A stretch of 64,000 bases of DNA from Ricinus communis (Eukaryota > Streptophyta > Magnoliopsida > Malpighiales > Euphorbiaceae). The notes beneath the pieces were generated by a model. That model searched no databases. It saw only the letters and a list, made by a program, of their open reading frames with translations, and had not been told where the DNA came from. Shown piece after piece: positions 13,457-24,215 of the stretch (position 1 is the first letter of the stretch; each line of letters opens with the position of its first letter). The DNA is taken from contig NC_063264.1 of the NCBI RefSeq assembly GCF_019578655.1, positions 26,931,688 through 26,995,687 on the forward strand, given 5' to 3'. The position numbers were made by a program, and so were the translations under genes.

Positions 13457-16400
13457 TTGTCATGTCCCCCCCTCCCTCCCTCGTGTATCCATATCTAACA
13501 TTTTTTAAGAATATTGTATCCCATACTCGTATCCGTGTCTGTATTCATGCTTCATAGGTTGCTAGTAGTTGAGGACATTAAAAAGCTCATTAATGTCAAT
13601 CCAATAGCAACCGACAATCCAGCTAGTCCTTTTCTTACATCCTAATGAAAATCCTTCTTTGGTACTTGTTTCACCTGTTCTCTCTAGTTCAAACTGTCAT
13701 TCATGGTGTAGAGCTATGCGAACGCCATTATTATCCAAGAACAAATTGAAATTTGTTGATGGTATGATTGCAGTACCTTCTAAAGATGATCCTCTTTATG
13801 CTGCCTGGGAAAGAGGCAATAGTATGGTGTATTCATGGTTAGTTAGATATCTTCTTCCTTGATTGCTAAGAGCATTTTATGGATAGATAAGGTTATACAA
13901 GTATGGAAAGATTTGTATGATAGATTTTCTCAAGGAGATGCAATAAGAATAGTTGAATTATAGGAAGAAATCTACAGATTCAAGCAAAACTCACTCTCAA
14001 TATAGAGTATTTTACACAATTGAAAATGTTATAGGATGAATATTCAAATCTGAGGCCAGCACCAATTTGCACTTGTATACCACAATGTTCTTGTGATGCT
14101 CTCAAAGCTTTATGACTATTCAATTCGTTTCTTGAAGGGGTTAAATGGCAGTTTTTCTGCTTTTAGATCATAGATACTTTTACTGAATCCTTTACCAAAT
14201 ATTAACAAATTGTTCTCTTTAGTCCTTCAACATGAAAAGCTATATACTGGATCTGTTACCAAGATTTAAGAACCAGTTGCTTTCCTTACTCATAACCAGA
14301 ATGTTTTAGGAAATTTTACTGCAAAAAGACCTAACTTTGCAAATTCAAAGTCTTTTCAACATTAGGTTTTCAGTCATCAAATGCAGGACAACATAGTTTC
14401 ATTCACCTACTGCTTATTCTGGCCCTAGAAGAATTTACAGTAATGCTGGATCTAAACCTATCTACACTTTTGCAATATACATGGTCACACTATTGAGATT
14501 TGTTACAAGAAGCATGGTTATCTAGTTGGTTATAAAGGAAAAGGAAGATCTAATCCTATTCATGCTAATCAAGTTAGCTTTTTTGGTTATTCTGATGAAA
14601 ATGGTATTGTTGCTAATAATGATGGCTATTTTCCTGTCCAAGATTCTTATTCTGATTCATCACAAAATGTTTCACATGTTCCTGCTGATGTAGCTGCAGA
14701 TGTCACTACTTCACAGCCTCCAATTACTCAAGCTCGTATAACCAGATCATGACAATGCTTCAACAAGTTCATGTTTCCACACCTTCTCAAGCACCTCAAG
14801 TCAATCAATTGTCTTCTAACTTTGCTCCTAATGCAACTGATTCTGGAATCTTTTCTCTTTCTTGTACTGATGTTTCTATGCCTAAAGCAATTTCTTGGAT
14901 CCTAGATACTGGTGCAACAAACCACTACCTGTTTCTTTTTACTTCCTCACCACTTACAAACATATAACCAACATTTTTGTTGCCTTACCTAATAATCAAA
15001 AGGCTGATGTTTGTCACATTGGCACAATTGTCTTTTCTCCGAACTTTATATTGCATAATGTGCTTTATATACCACATTTTTCTTTAATTTGATCTCTGCT
15101 AGCAAACTTACTTCTCATTATCCATATTGTCTTCTGCTTCATAATGAGGTTTGTACTATCCAGGATCTTCACTCTTGGAAGATGATTGGATAAGCTAAGA
15201 AAGTTCAAAGCCTCTACCACCTTGTTACTCCTCAGCTGTCAACATCTGTTCCTTTCGTTCTTTCTTATAATGCAAAAAAGTCTAACATTTGGCATTTTCG
15301 TTTAGGACATCTGTCCACTCCTAGATTTAAACCGTTGCAAATCATAGATACTACAATTATTATACCTTCCTTTGATCGTTGTAAAGTTTGTCATTTTGCC
15401 AAACAGAAGAAACTTCCTTTTCCCATCAGCACATTTATTTCAAATTGTTGCTTTGACCTTGTTCAGATTGACATCTAGGGACCATTTTCAGTTGTTTTTT
15501 TACATGGCCACAAATATTTCTTGACTATTGTGGATGACAAAAGTAGATTTACCTGGTTCTATATAATGAAATCTAAGGCTGAAGCTAGGCGATTGATACA
15601 GAATTTTGTTTTTCTTTTTGACACTCAATTTTCTACAGAAATTAAGTGCATTAGAACTGATAATGGCCTTGAATTCAACATGCCAGAATTTTATGCTTCC
15701 AGAGGTATAATTCACCATACTACTTGTGTCTACACTTGAGCATAATTCTGTTGTGTAAAGAAAACATCAACATCTTCTCAATATGGCCAGATCTTTTAAA
15801 ATTCCAAGCTCATTTACCCATTTCCTTCTGGTCAGATTGTGTTGCTCATGCAGCCTACCTCATCAACAGGATTCCTTCTCCTGTTCTGTCCGATTCTACT
15901 CCTTTCCAAGTTCTTTACAATATACCTCCTTCCTTTATAAATTTTGGAGTCTGGTTGTCTATGTTTTGCATCAACCATTAATGTTCACAGAAGTAAATTT
16001 GATAGCAGAGTTGATGCATGCATTTTTCTTGGTTTTCTAGCAAATACTAAAGGCTATAAAGTTTTTAATCTACATACTAAAAGGTTCTTTATCTCTACAA
16101 ATGTTTGCTTTTACGAAAGTTCCTTTGCTTTTCAAGAAAATAAAAATCTTTCAGCTAACTCAGATTTTGTGTTACCAACTGAATATTTTGTGGCCTTTAG
16201 CAGAACCTTTATCGACAACCCCTCTTAACAATCCATTATCACCCTCACCTTCATCAGAAGTTCCAATTTCTACCACCAGTCACCCTGAACCTTTAAGAAG
16301 ATCCACTAGATCTTTTGTCCCTCCCTCTTATCTGCATCAATATCAATACCAAATCCCTAACCTCAAAGCTAATTTTGTTTTTAAACCTTCTCATCTTCAC

Positions 16401-19190
16401 CCTCTCTCTGAAACATATTCCACTTCTTTATTAACTTTTGTTCACAAAGTCTTTACCATTCAACTTGATATTCATAAGGAACCAAGAAATTACAATGAAG
16501 CTATTAAATATCAGCACCCGTAAGATGCAATGGCACTTGAAATCAAAGCTTTAGAGTAAAACAACACTTGAACTCTTACTAATTTGTCTGCTAATAAGAC
16601 TCCCATAGGCTGTAAATGGGTTTTCAGGACTAAGTATAGTGCAAATGGCAGTACTGAAAGGAAACAAGGCAAGATTAATTGCCAAGGGTTATACTCAATA
16701 GAATGGTATTAATTACTTGCATACTTTCTCTCCAATTGCCAAGTTAACAACAATCAGAAGCTTACTTGTTGTTGCAGCTTCTAACAGTGGCACTTGCATC
16801 AATTGGCATCAATAATGATTTCTTGCATGGTGATTTACATGAAGATGTGTATATGACATTACCTCCTGGCTTTCATTCTGCTGATTTATCCAAAGTTTAC
16901 TAGCTTGTTAAGTCTCTTTATGGACTTAAACAGGCTAGCAGACAATGGAATATCAAATTAACTGAAGCTCTTCTGTCTCGAGGTTTTCAGCTTCAGATTC
17001 TTCTTTGTTCATTAAACAGCAGGGTTCTTCATTCATTCCTTTACTTATATATGTGGATGATGTCATTCTGGCCAGTGATGATTTGAGTTTGATTACTGCA
17101 GTCAAGACCTTCTTACATGATTCATTTAAAATCAAGGATCTTGGTCAACCCAAATTTTTCCTGGGCTTGGATTGCCAAAACTAAAGCTGGTATCAATCTC
17201 TGCCTCTTGATTTGTTAGAAGAAATAGGTTTTCACAACTCAAAACCTGTCTTTACTCTTATGGTCTCTTCTTCAACCCTTCAAAAGGACACTGGCACTCC
17301 CTTAAGCTTATACAGAAAATTAGTTGGGAAGCTTCTTTACTTATGCAACACTAGACCAGATATCAATTTTGTTGTTCATCACTTGTCTCAGTTTCTTTCT
17401 AATCCAACCGATATACACCTACAGGCCTTGCATAGAATTCTCAGATATTTCAAATGCAATCCTAGTCAAGGTCTTTTCTTCTCAGCTAACTCTTCTCTTC
17501 AGATCAAGGCATTTTCTTCGGATTGGGCAGCTTGTTCTGCAACGACGAGGTCAGTTACTGGATTTTGTGTTTACTTAGGAGATAGTTTGATTTCATGGAA
17601 ATAAAAAAAGCAGCAAACTATATCTCAATCATCCTCAAAGGCTAAGTACAGGGCGCTTGCTGCTATCACTTATGATGGAACACAATGGATTCTCTATTTG
17701 TTGAAGGACTTGCAGATTGATCACTCTTCTCCAACACTTGTTTATTGTGATAATCAATCTGCTGTGTATATTGCTCAGAATCCAGTGTTTCATGAGCGTA
17801 TCAAGCACATCGAAATCATTTGGTTAGGCAAAAGCTTCAGGCTGGTCTAATTCGTTTCAAGCTTCTAATTCCAAGAAGGGCATACATAACATGTATGCTC
17901 CAGCTTGAGGGGGGGGTATTGGAATTAATATATAATATTTAATATTATTATTTTTAAAATTAAAATAATATATAATATCATAATTAATATATTTATTGTA
18001 TAAATAAAAAAATAATTTATATTTTATATTTTATATATAACATGTTTAACTCCTTAAAATAATAAAATTATGTTCATATTTGAAACAAAATTTTAATCAA
18101 TGTCCATATTAGTAATTAAATATATTATCAGCAGCAGTTTATAATAATTACCAAACACTCGATAACAATGAGCTACGAGAAGCTAACAGTTATCAGTTAC
18201 TGGCAGCAATCTAACAACTTAACCAAACAAACCCTTAATTCAATTAAATACTTGCAAAATTATGTTATTTATTGTAAGATTTTATTTCTTTTAAATGCCT
18301 TCTTTTTCATTTTTTAAGTCGAAATAATTGAATGCTAGCAACTATAAGCATTCCAAATAAGGAGGTGAGTTTCATAGTTTTTCAAATGCTACCTATATAT
18401 TTTAGATTTTTCTTTTTCCATTTCGCACGCCCAGCTCACATATTTTTCCTATTATAAGATTTTTATTTTTTTTTAAATACTAACCCCTCTTAATTTATAG
18501 AAAAAAAAAAAAAGAGTATTTGGTCCCCTCTCTTAATGTGGCTCGCCTGATTTCAAACATGAAATTGACTTCTGCTGAATTGAATTCTTAAATTTTAAGA
18601 ATTCGATTCAATTGACAAATAAAGTTCAATTTTAAGAATTGAATTCTTGCATTTTTAGTCGTTCAAAAATCTAGAAAAAGAAAAAACACCTAATATATTA
18701 AAAGCTAGTTAAAGAGAGCGATAAAGCCAGTAAAAAAAATAACAAATAAAAAAATTTAATTACAGGGAGCGCAATGAGGTCAAAAGCGGCGTCGTTGGAG
18801 AAATCTGAAACAAGAGCATCGGCTATAATCTTAACACCATGACAAGCATCAACAAGAAGCTGCTTCTCAACAGAACCAACAGTGACGTCAGCACCTGCTC
18901 TTCTTATCACGTCTATTGTTATCACCGCTTCCATCGGCTCCGTTCCATTCGCAACCGGCACCAGTACCTAATTTCAAATTTTCAACAAAGGAGAAAAAAC
19001 TCAGCACCCAAGAGGTCATCGTTTTCTCTAGAGAATATTAAGTGTCGCGTGACGTAGTCGTTACCTTTTTAGCAGAGGAAGCCATCACAGATGAGGAGAA
19101 TCGAGTTTTGGGAGAAGCGACTCTATTGCGGACTGAGAAGTGAAGAAGAAGAGGAGACTGAGGGGCTACGTGGCGTAATAATACTGCCAT
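2436..19190 (-). CDS. DJ1A: Tandem DJ-1/PfpI-domain protein (plant DJ1A/DJ1B type), 8 exons
   Basis: Plant homologue of human DJ-1 (PARK7), a family linked to oxidative-stress protection, chaperone and glyoxalase/deglycase activities. Exons on the minus strand: 19190-19065, 18967-18764, 12789-12640, 12543-12358, 6570-6490, 5730-5530, 5451-5311, 2642-2436. All junctions are GT-AG and in frame, giving 431 aa. Two DJ-1 domains sit at about 43-222 and 250-425. Each has the nucleophile-elbow cysteine in CASPA (C143, C349) and the partner glutamate in GTE.ME (E55, E262), so both sites look intact. Residues 1-35 are rich in Arg, Ser and Leu and could be a plastid transit peptide, a DJ1B trait; an inner ATG at codon 36 gives a DJ1A-like cytosolic start. 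Introns 2, 4 and 7 are 6.0, 5.8 and 2.7 kb; the first two carry retrotransposons. The family call is firm. The A versus B symbol rests on synteny with the IDM1-like neighbour. Confidence 0.93.
3311..3730. mobile_element. MITE-like element with inverted ends in DJ1 intron 7
   Basis: The ends are imperfect inverted repeats: GGCAAAATGCATTTTTGAGC at the left, and the reverse complement of the right end reads GGCAAAATCCATTATTAAGC; both continue with CCTTGA. Flanks AATAAATA and AATAAACT are nearly identical, as expected for an aged 8-9 bp target duplication (MULE or hAT type). The interior has no coding capacity and contains three copies of an AAGAATTCCTTAACAAAACC unit at about 3447, 3483 and 3607. 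Confidence 0.6.
3447..3645. repeat. Internal direct repeats of the MITE
   Basis: The unit AAGAATTCCTTAACAAAACC occurs three times, twice followed by AAAAATAAAAAT. It lies wholly inside the 3311-3730 element. Confidence 0.7.
7219..7437 (-). repeat. 3' LTR of the intron-4 Copia element
   Basis: Matches the 10045-10263 LTR over its full 219 bp with few differences (for example TGATATACAACACC versus TGACATACAACACC at the edge). The polypurine tract lies just inside it, at 7438-7447 on the minus strand. Confidence 0.9.
7443..10044 (-). pseudogene. Copia pol remnant (integrase C-terminal half, RT, RNase H)
   Basis: RNase H end (7443-7691): [17 protein letters not shown], the [11 protein letters not shown] region and the C-terminal [12 protein letters not shown] part (8057-8440): YVDN in place of the catalytic YVDD, then [16 protein letters not shown]. 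The integrase segment (about 9700-10040) retains HSDNGT and [10 protein letters not shown]. Frameshifts and stops separate the pieces, so no functional polyprotein is possible. Confidence 0.88.
10045..10263 (-). repeat. 5' LTR of the intron-4 Copia element
   Basis: Full-length 219-bp partner of 7219-7437. The usual tRNA-Met primer-binding site is absent next to it because the internal deletion reaches the LTR edge. Confidence 0.88.
10264..12357 (-). other. Remainder of DJ1 intron 4, no gene seen
   Basis: About 2.1 kb between the Copia element and exon 4. I see no long ORF, RNA gene or clear repeat. Base composition is typical of a plant intron. Confidence 0.6.
12990..13557. mobile_element. 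568-bp MITE with perfect 8-bp target duplication
   Basis: Ends CTATGAAGC (12990) and GCTTCATAG (13557) are inverted repeats with GACAC/GTGTC motifs further in. The identical 8-mers GTTGCTAG at 12982-12989 and 13558-13565 are the target duplication, which fits a hAT-type non-autonomous element (MULEs usually leave 9-10 bp). The interior includes an (AT)n run and repeated CGGACACTCCTAGGACAC-type motifs; it codes for nothing. Confidence 0.75.
13405..13453. repeat. (AT)n microsatellite inside the MITE
   Basis: About 24 AT dinucleotides followed by AAATTTG. It is probably highly variable in length. Confidence 0.95.
13566..17990 (+). mobile_element. Decayed Ty1/Copia element in DJ1 intron 2, antisense to the gene
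   Basis: Interior in Copia order: gag (13640-14330, with [15 protein letters not shown]), a zinc-knuckle remnant at 14480-14570 ([16 protein letters not shown], first Cys lost), protease near 14890 ([10 protein letters not shown]), integrase (15290-15980, with DDKSRFTW and RTDNG), RT (16600-17180, with YGLKQA and YVDD at 17050) and RNase H (17500-17830). The polypurine tract CTTGAGGGGGGGG lies at about 17904-17916 and TATTGGAATTAA then begins the presumed 3' LTR. No matching 5' LTR is visible upstream, so the copy seems 5'-truncated. Many frameshifts and stops break every domain. The right boundary is approximate. Confidence 0.85.
18590..18655. repeat. Short inverted AATTGAATTCTTAAA repeat in DJ1 intron 2
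   Basis: GAATTGAATTCTTAAATTTTAAGAATTC can fold back on itself, and the same motif recurs 40 bp later. It probably belongs to a decayed MITE; no further evidence. Confidence 0.35.
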
Positions 19191-20649
19191 TTTGTTTTTC
19201 CTTTTAAAAGTTCATTTCTTTTCGGGGGGATTCTAGAGAGGTCCGTTGAGCTGTTTCAGTGTGGTGAGATAGAGGTAGCTTAGTGTATGTGCGTCTATGG
19301 CGGAAATGAGTGCATGGTTCTAGTGTAGATGGTAATTAAATTGTGTGGATGTGATCTTGCATCAGTGCGGAAAAGAACTATAGTGTTGAATTTGCCCATG
19401 AGTTTATCCAAAAAGATCACAGATGAGTTCGTACATAGGGGAAAAGAAGTTACCTTTTGAGGTAAGAAAAACCCTACAGAAAGTGTTTTGTAGTTTAACC
19501 CATTATATTTAAAGAACTGTGATTTGAATTGTCCCTTCTGATCTTTTAATCAAAACTAATTGTTAGTCTATATATTTCTTTACCATTTGTTGCTTAGATT
19601 TTAATTAAATATTCATTAGATAGATTGTCCGCGTAATGTTGGACAAATTAATAATATTATATAAATTATAAATATAAATGAATATAGTCACCATAAAAAA
19701 AATAATATAGAGACCATATTTAGCTATCACATAAAAGTAGTTACTATTTAGCTACTCCTTAGAAATTGCTTTGCTACTGTTGGAGGATTAAATTATATTT
19801 TTGCTATTTAGTGACTTTACGACCAATTAGCGATCAAATCAAACAGCGACTACTTAGAGACCATTAGGTGTCAACTTTTTATGCATAATTTAGAGACCGT
19901 TGAGAGACTACATAAAGCGGTCACTAAAAAAGTGCTAAAATTTTACACGTAAAGTAGCATAAAATTAGAAATCATAAGTATAGTATCTAAATTAGATATT
20001 ACATTTGTGGTCGTTAAATGTTTCGGTCACTTAAAGGCAACACATGTAGTATCTAAATTAGAGACCATATAAAGTGCTCCTAATTTATTAATTGAATATA
20101 AAATCATTAAAATAATTTATTCATGAAAGAATAAAAAAATATTATTTTATATGTAATTTTACTTAATACATATTACTATTTAAGCATTTGATTTATAGTG
20201 TTAAAATATTAAATTTATTATATATTATATCTTTAGTTGATTTAGTTGCCATATTTAGCTACTACATATAAGTGGTAGCTACTAGTTAGCTACCATATTA
20301 TTATCATACTAGAGATTAAATATTTAGCTATAGCACATATACAGTCGTTATTCCAATAAAAATGGTAAATAAATATTCTAAAATATATAGAATAGCGACA
20401 CATTAATAAAACCATATTTAAAATAATTAAAATCTTTATCTTTTATTCTCCGGAAGGATTCAACCTACCACTTAGCTACCATATTATTATTATATTAGAA
20501 ATTAAATATTTAGCAACCACACTTATATAGTCGCTATTAATTGTACCAACAATTCACTTAGATGTACATTTATATCATCTATAAAATTAGATAGTTTGAT
20601 GAAAAATTAAAGCTAAAAGAAGAAAAATACAACACAACTCTAATTTTAT
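19191..20649. other. DJ1 upstream region with degenerate TAGCTACC/TAGAGACCAT repeats
   Basis: The first about 300 bp presumably contain the DJ1 promoter and 5' UTR; I see no unambiguous TATA box. From about 19690 to 20560 short motifs such as TTAGCTACCATATT, TAGAGACCAT and AGCGACTA recur in both orientations. This resembles the subterminal repeats of a non-autonomous DNA transposon, but I cannot identify its ends. Confidence 0.45.
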
Positions 20650-23273
20650 TTTACTAGCTGACGATACCCTGTAAACTAAAAAACAAGGCCTTAAAACCTT
20701 GTAAGCCTTAAAACTGAGACTGTAAAACCCCTTAAACCCTCAAAAGACCACATCATGCCACGTGGGTTAAGGCCTAAACCAAATGGGCAAAGCTAAGTCC
20801 ATGTGGGCTTTGCGAGATCCATGTGGGCTAAGCCTATGTGGGGTAAGGCTAAGCCCACGTGGGCTAGGCAATTACCCCACGTAAACTAAAGGCCGAGAAT
20901 ACAATCATCATGGGAATGCGAACCTAGGAGGCATATTCCCTCTTAGGGGCGAGAATACAATCATCATGGGAATGCGAACCTAGGAGACATATTCCCTCTT
21001 AGGGGCGCGTGCCACTATCTGCCTCACCCCTAAAAAAACAAGGTTAAATCTTTGACCCTTAAATAACATCCACCAATCAAGATTAATAAAAACACCTTAA
21101 AAGCCTTAATATTTTCATATATAATCATCTATCTTTCATTCTAAACCCTAGAGCCACATAGATACCCTTGCAATCCTAAAAAGAAAACCTAATATTCATC
21201 CTCTCCAGCCACTATTCTCCATACATAACTCATAAAAGCTCAAATATTTTCACCTTAATCTTCTTCCACATAACCTTCACTTTTGATACCCATAACCATC
21301 ATTTTAAGACCTTTACTCCATTCAACACTAAGCTTCCAAAACTTCCTTTTCTCCATTCATGATTTTTGTTTTTGCAAGTATTCTATAGCCATTCCATAAG
21401 CTTTTGATGCCTTTTGGTGTCCTAAGAACTCAAATAAGTCCATTTCTATCTAAAACCACTCTTATCCTCGATTCATCAAAAGGTTTGGTTAGCCGAAATG
21501 GGTTTAACCCTCTTTAAGGAGGGTTATTTTAATTTAGCTTAGATCCTAGGCTTGTTTTCATATTTTGTTGGCAATATGTTTGAATTTATTAGGATGTTCA
21601 TTAATTCCCCTTTTATAATTGTTCATCTATTTTATATCCCCATTAATTTCTTATTTCTCAGTTTTTATACATGCTTTGTTAATTGCTTTGGTAAGTTTAG
21701 ATTTCACCTCACATGTTAAAGGCAAATTTAACTTGGCTTGATTGATCACCTCACATGATAAAGTAAAATTAATCAACTCATCAAAGTGAGTCCTCTCGCC
21801 TTCCATGTTTCATTCACTTAATCAATTAAAGATAAAATGAACCTGGCACCCACATGCTTAATAAAACTGATTCTATTTGGTCATATTGACATGTCAGATA
21901 AAATTTAAGGTACCAATGTACCTCCCTAGGAATAATGGTACCAATGTGCCTTTCCCCTTAGATGGATGTATAATAGGCTAGTCCCTCTTTTTCTCACCTT
22001 TAGATATTTAAATAAGATAATAAAATGTCATCATCATAAAATGGGTAGTAGCCAAGCTAGGTTAGTATGATTAGGAAAACCAAATGCCTTATAGTCTAAT
22101 AGAGGCCGAATTTTATGTCTAGGCGTATCGGGGTGCCTAACCTCTCCCTACACGTACCTATATTTCTAAGCCCAAATCTCTAATTTGGAGAGGGGGAAAG
22201 TTAGGCTCTTCGCGAGGAATCTAAGCCATATCCTTTGTCTCTCTATCTGTCCTGGTTATTTTACTCGGGTAGCGACTCTTTATCTTCTCTAATAATTTAC
22301 GGTCATCGCGATTATCATGATCCCTTGAGACCTCTTCCTAGATGGCTCACTTTCATATCAAGCCTAGTACAAACGAGCCAATCTCCGATATTGTGACGTA
22401 CCCGCAATCGCTTGGGGTAGGCTTTGGAAGTGTCATGCTCACAGGGGCCCTCTCTAAAATCATCCATCCCATCATCAAAATCAGTCTCTAGGCCTTAGGT
22501 TAGAAGAGTAGACAATTGGAGCGTCAGAGTCTTGATCCTCCACTGATGAACATTGACTTGCCCTTACAAGCCCTCGTGGTCCCTCTGCAAGAACCTGGAG
22601 GATTAGACATTACATAACATAACATAACATGCATATCATACATTTTTATTTTTGTTTGACTCACCCTTTTGTTTTCACTGATGACGAAGAATTATCTCTT
22701 GGCAACGACGTCAAACCGGTGTACTTGCTCGAACTGATCCCTTTGGATATGTATAATTATATATACTTGTGTCACTAACATTTTAAGGAAGCAAAAGTAA
22801 TAAATAGCAATAAAGGGAGAGACTACTCATATGAGTGCATCTACTCGGAGTAAACTTGGGAAGGAGGCTCAACTCTAAAGCCAGTCGATGGTCCACAGTG
22901 CTGGAAGGGCTCTAGTATGACACGGTCGGGTTTGGAAGAAATGGTATACACCTGGGAATAATGTTTGACATCTTCATAGGAGGTGCTTGAGAAGCAACAA
23001 TGATAGATGAGCTAAAAATGGGAGTGCATCTAGGACAGCAAGAGGTCCATCCCTCCTCTGACTCCAACACTCTAGGAGCGTTGGGTCGAGAGAACTAAAT
23101 GCAACAAGGAAAATGTTTAGAGTGTTACATAATGGTAATGAAACAAAAAAAAAATAGTAAGGAAGTACATATGCTATAGTATCTTTATCATGAAGGATGT
23201 ATAATCGGTCTTCCTCAACCTGATAATGAGCTCCTCGATATCATCATAACCCTTGAGGCATTCTCTAGCTCCT
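20650..23273. mobile_element. Left part of an old retroelement-derived region, no intact gene
   Basis: Sequence unlike the unique AT-rich DNA around it. It has G-box-like palindromes (CCCACGTGGGCT near 20840), a 56-bp tandem duplication, and GGGTAGCGACTC at about 22267, which resembles the tRNA-Arg primer site of Ogre/Tat elements. No ORF is preserved. It appears continuous with 26227 onward once the inserted solo LTR is removed. Confidence 0.4.
20895..21006. repeat. 56-bp tandem duplication
   Basis: Two adjacent 56-bp units (20895-20950 and 20951-21006), each beginning GAGAATACAATCATCATGGG and ending TCTTAGGGGC. I see one difference (GGAGGCAT versus GGAGACAT), so the duplication is recent. 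Confidence 0.95.
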
Positions 23274-23774
23274 TGTCATGACCCCATCCGTGGGCCCGTG
23301 ACTGGCACTAGGGAATGGGTAGACGTAAGGCCACCGAGTCCTGTAGTAAGCCTGACACTCACCACTCAAACAAATCTCATCTCAACTTTTACTATTATTA
23401 ACGCCATAATTTACAGTAACATTAAATTTTACACAATTAAATCGGTCTGCCAGAAGAACTAGGCGAGACCCAAAACTCAGAAAAATTTACAACTGATACA
23501 TCTACTATTACTACTGCGGAGAATCTAAGATTTACTAATTTACATACCAAATCAAATACATCACCCGATGTTGAAGGAGTCGGGTTACTGAATAAGAGTC
23601 GCGGGAAGACTAACATTCACGCATCTGAAAAAAAAAATTGAGACTGTCAGTCTCGAGAGTGAGTTAAAATCAAATAATCTAGAGACTATTACAGTCTTCA
23701 CAGAAAATATTAATTATTCGAATCAGTATATCAAACCATGCACGTAAATACGACTCATATTATAATCATACCAT

Positions 23775-23803
23775 AATAAATAAATAAATAAATAAATAAA
23801 TAA
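23775..23803. repeat. (AAAT)n microsatellite
   Basis: About seven AAAT units inside the solo LTR. Confidence 0.9.
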
Positions 23804-23879
23804 TATATTTTTACTTTTACGGGACGAGTGGCTCAGTAGAACCCTAACCCCAAATTCTAGTAGCCTTTTGGCTCTCTTA

Positions 23880-24215
23880 ATCCAATAAGACTGGCGCCCA
23901 GAGAGCAATGCTCGACCAGGGACCTTACCTCTAGTCTGGTCACTTAAGTATCCAAATATCTGCGGCCGGAGAGCAATGCTCGACTAGGGACCTTTACTTG
24001 ACATCTCATTCCAATAGAATTTGGAGCCCGAGAGGAAGCTCGACCAGGGTCCTTAACTCCAGTCCGGTCACTTAATATTCACTATCTGCTTAAGCCTTTC
24101 AGCTCTCTTATTCTAATAAGACTGGCGCCTAGAGAGCAATGCTCGACCAGGGACCTTACCTCCAATAATTTACTCAAATCAGCCCAGAGAGCCATGCTCA
24201 ACCAGGGCAAAACTC
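23880..24215. repeat. Degenerate internal repeats of the solo LTR
   Basis: A module of the form GGCGCCCAGAGAGCAATGCT followed by CGACCAGGGACCTTACC recurs about five times at 60-90 bp spacing. The second LTR copy has the same array at about 62400-62560, so the array predates the split of the two copies. Confidence 0.75.

Larger units (their letters stand above)
12824..18362. mobile_element. Nested MITE arms around the intron-2 Copia insertion
   Basis: Two pairs of short inverted ends bracket the Copia copy. The outer pair is CCTTGTTTGGAAT at about 12825 and ATTCCAAATAAGG ending at 18362. The inner pair is AGGGTGTTTAGTA at 12894 and the complement of an AGGGTTTGTTTGGTTA end near 18235. The right arm, rich in AGCTAACAGTTATCAG, resembles common plant hAT-type MITEs. 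This suggests the Copia element landed inside older MITEs. The match is read by eye. Confidence 0.4.

Noticed and set aside
20650..22270. Ogre-type LTR ending at the GGGTAGCGACTC motif
   Set aside because: The primer-site likeness is weak, no second LTR is visible, and the nearby gag relic points the other way.
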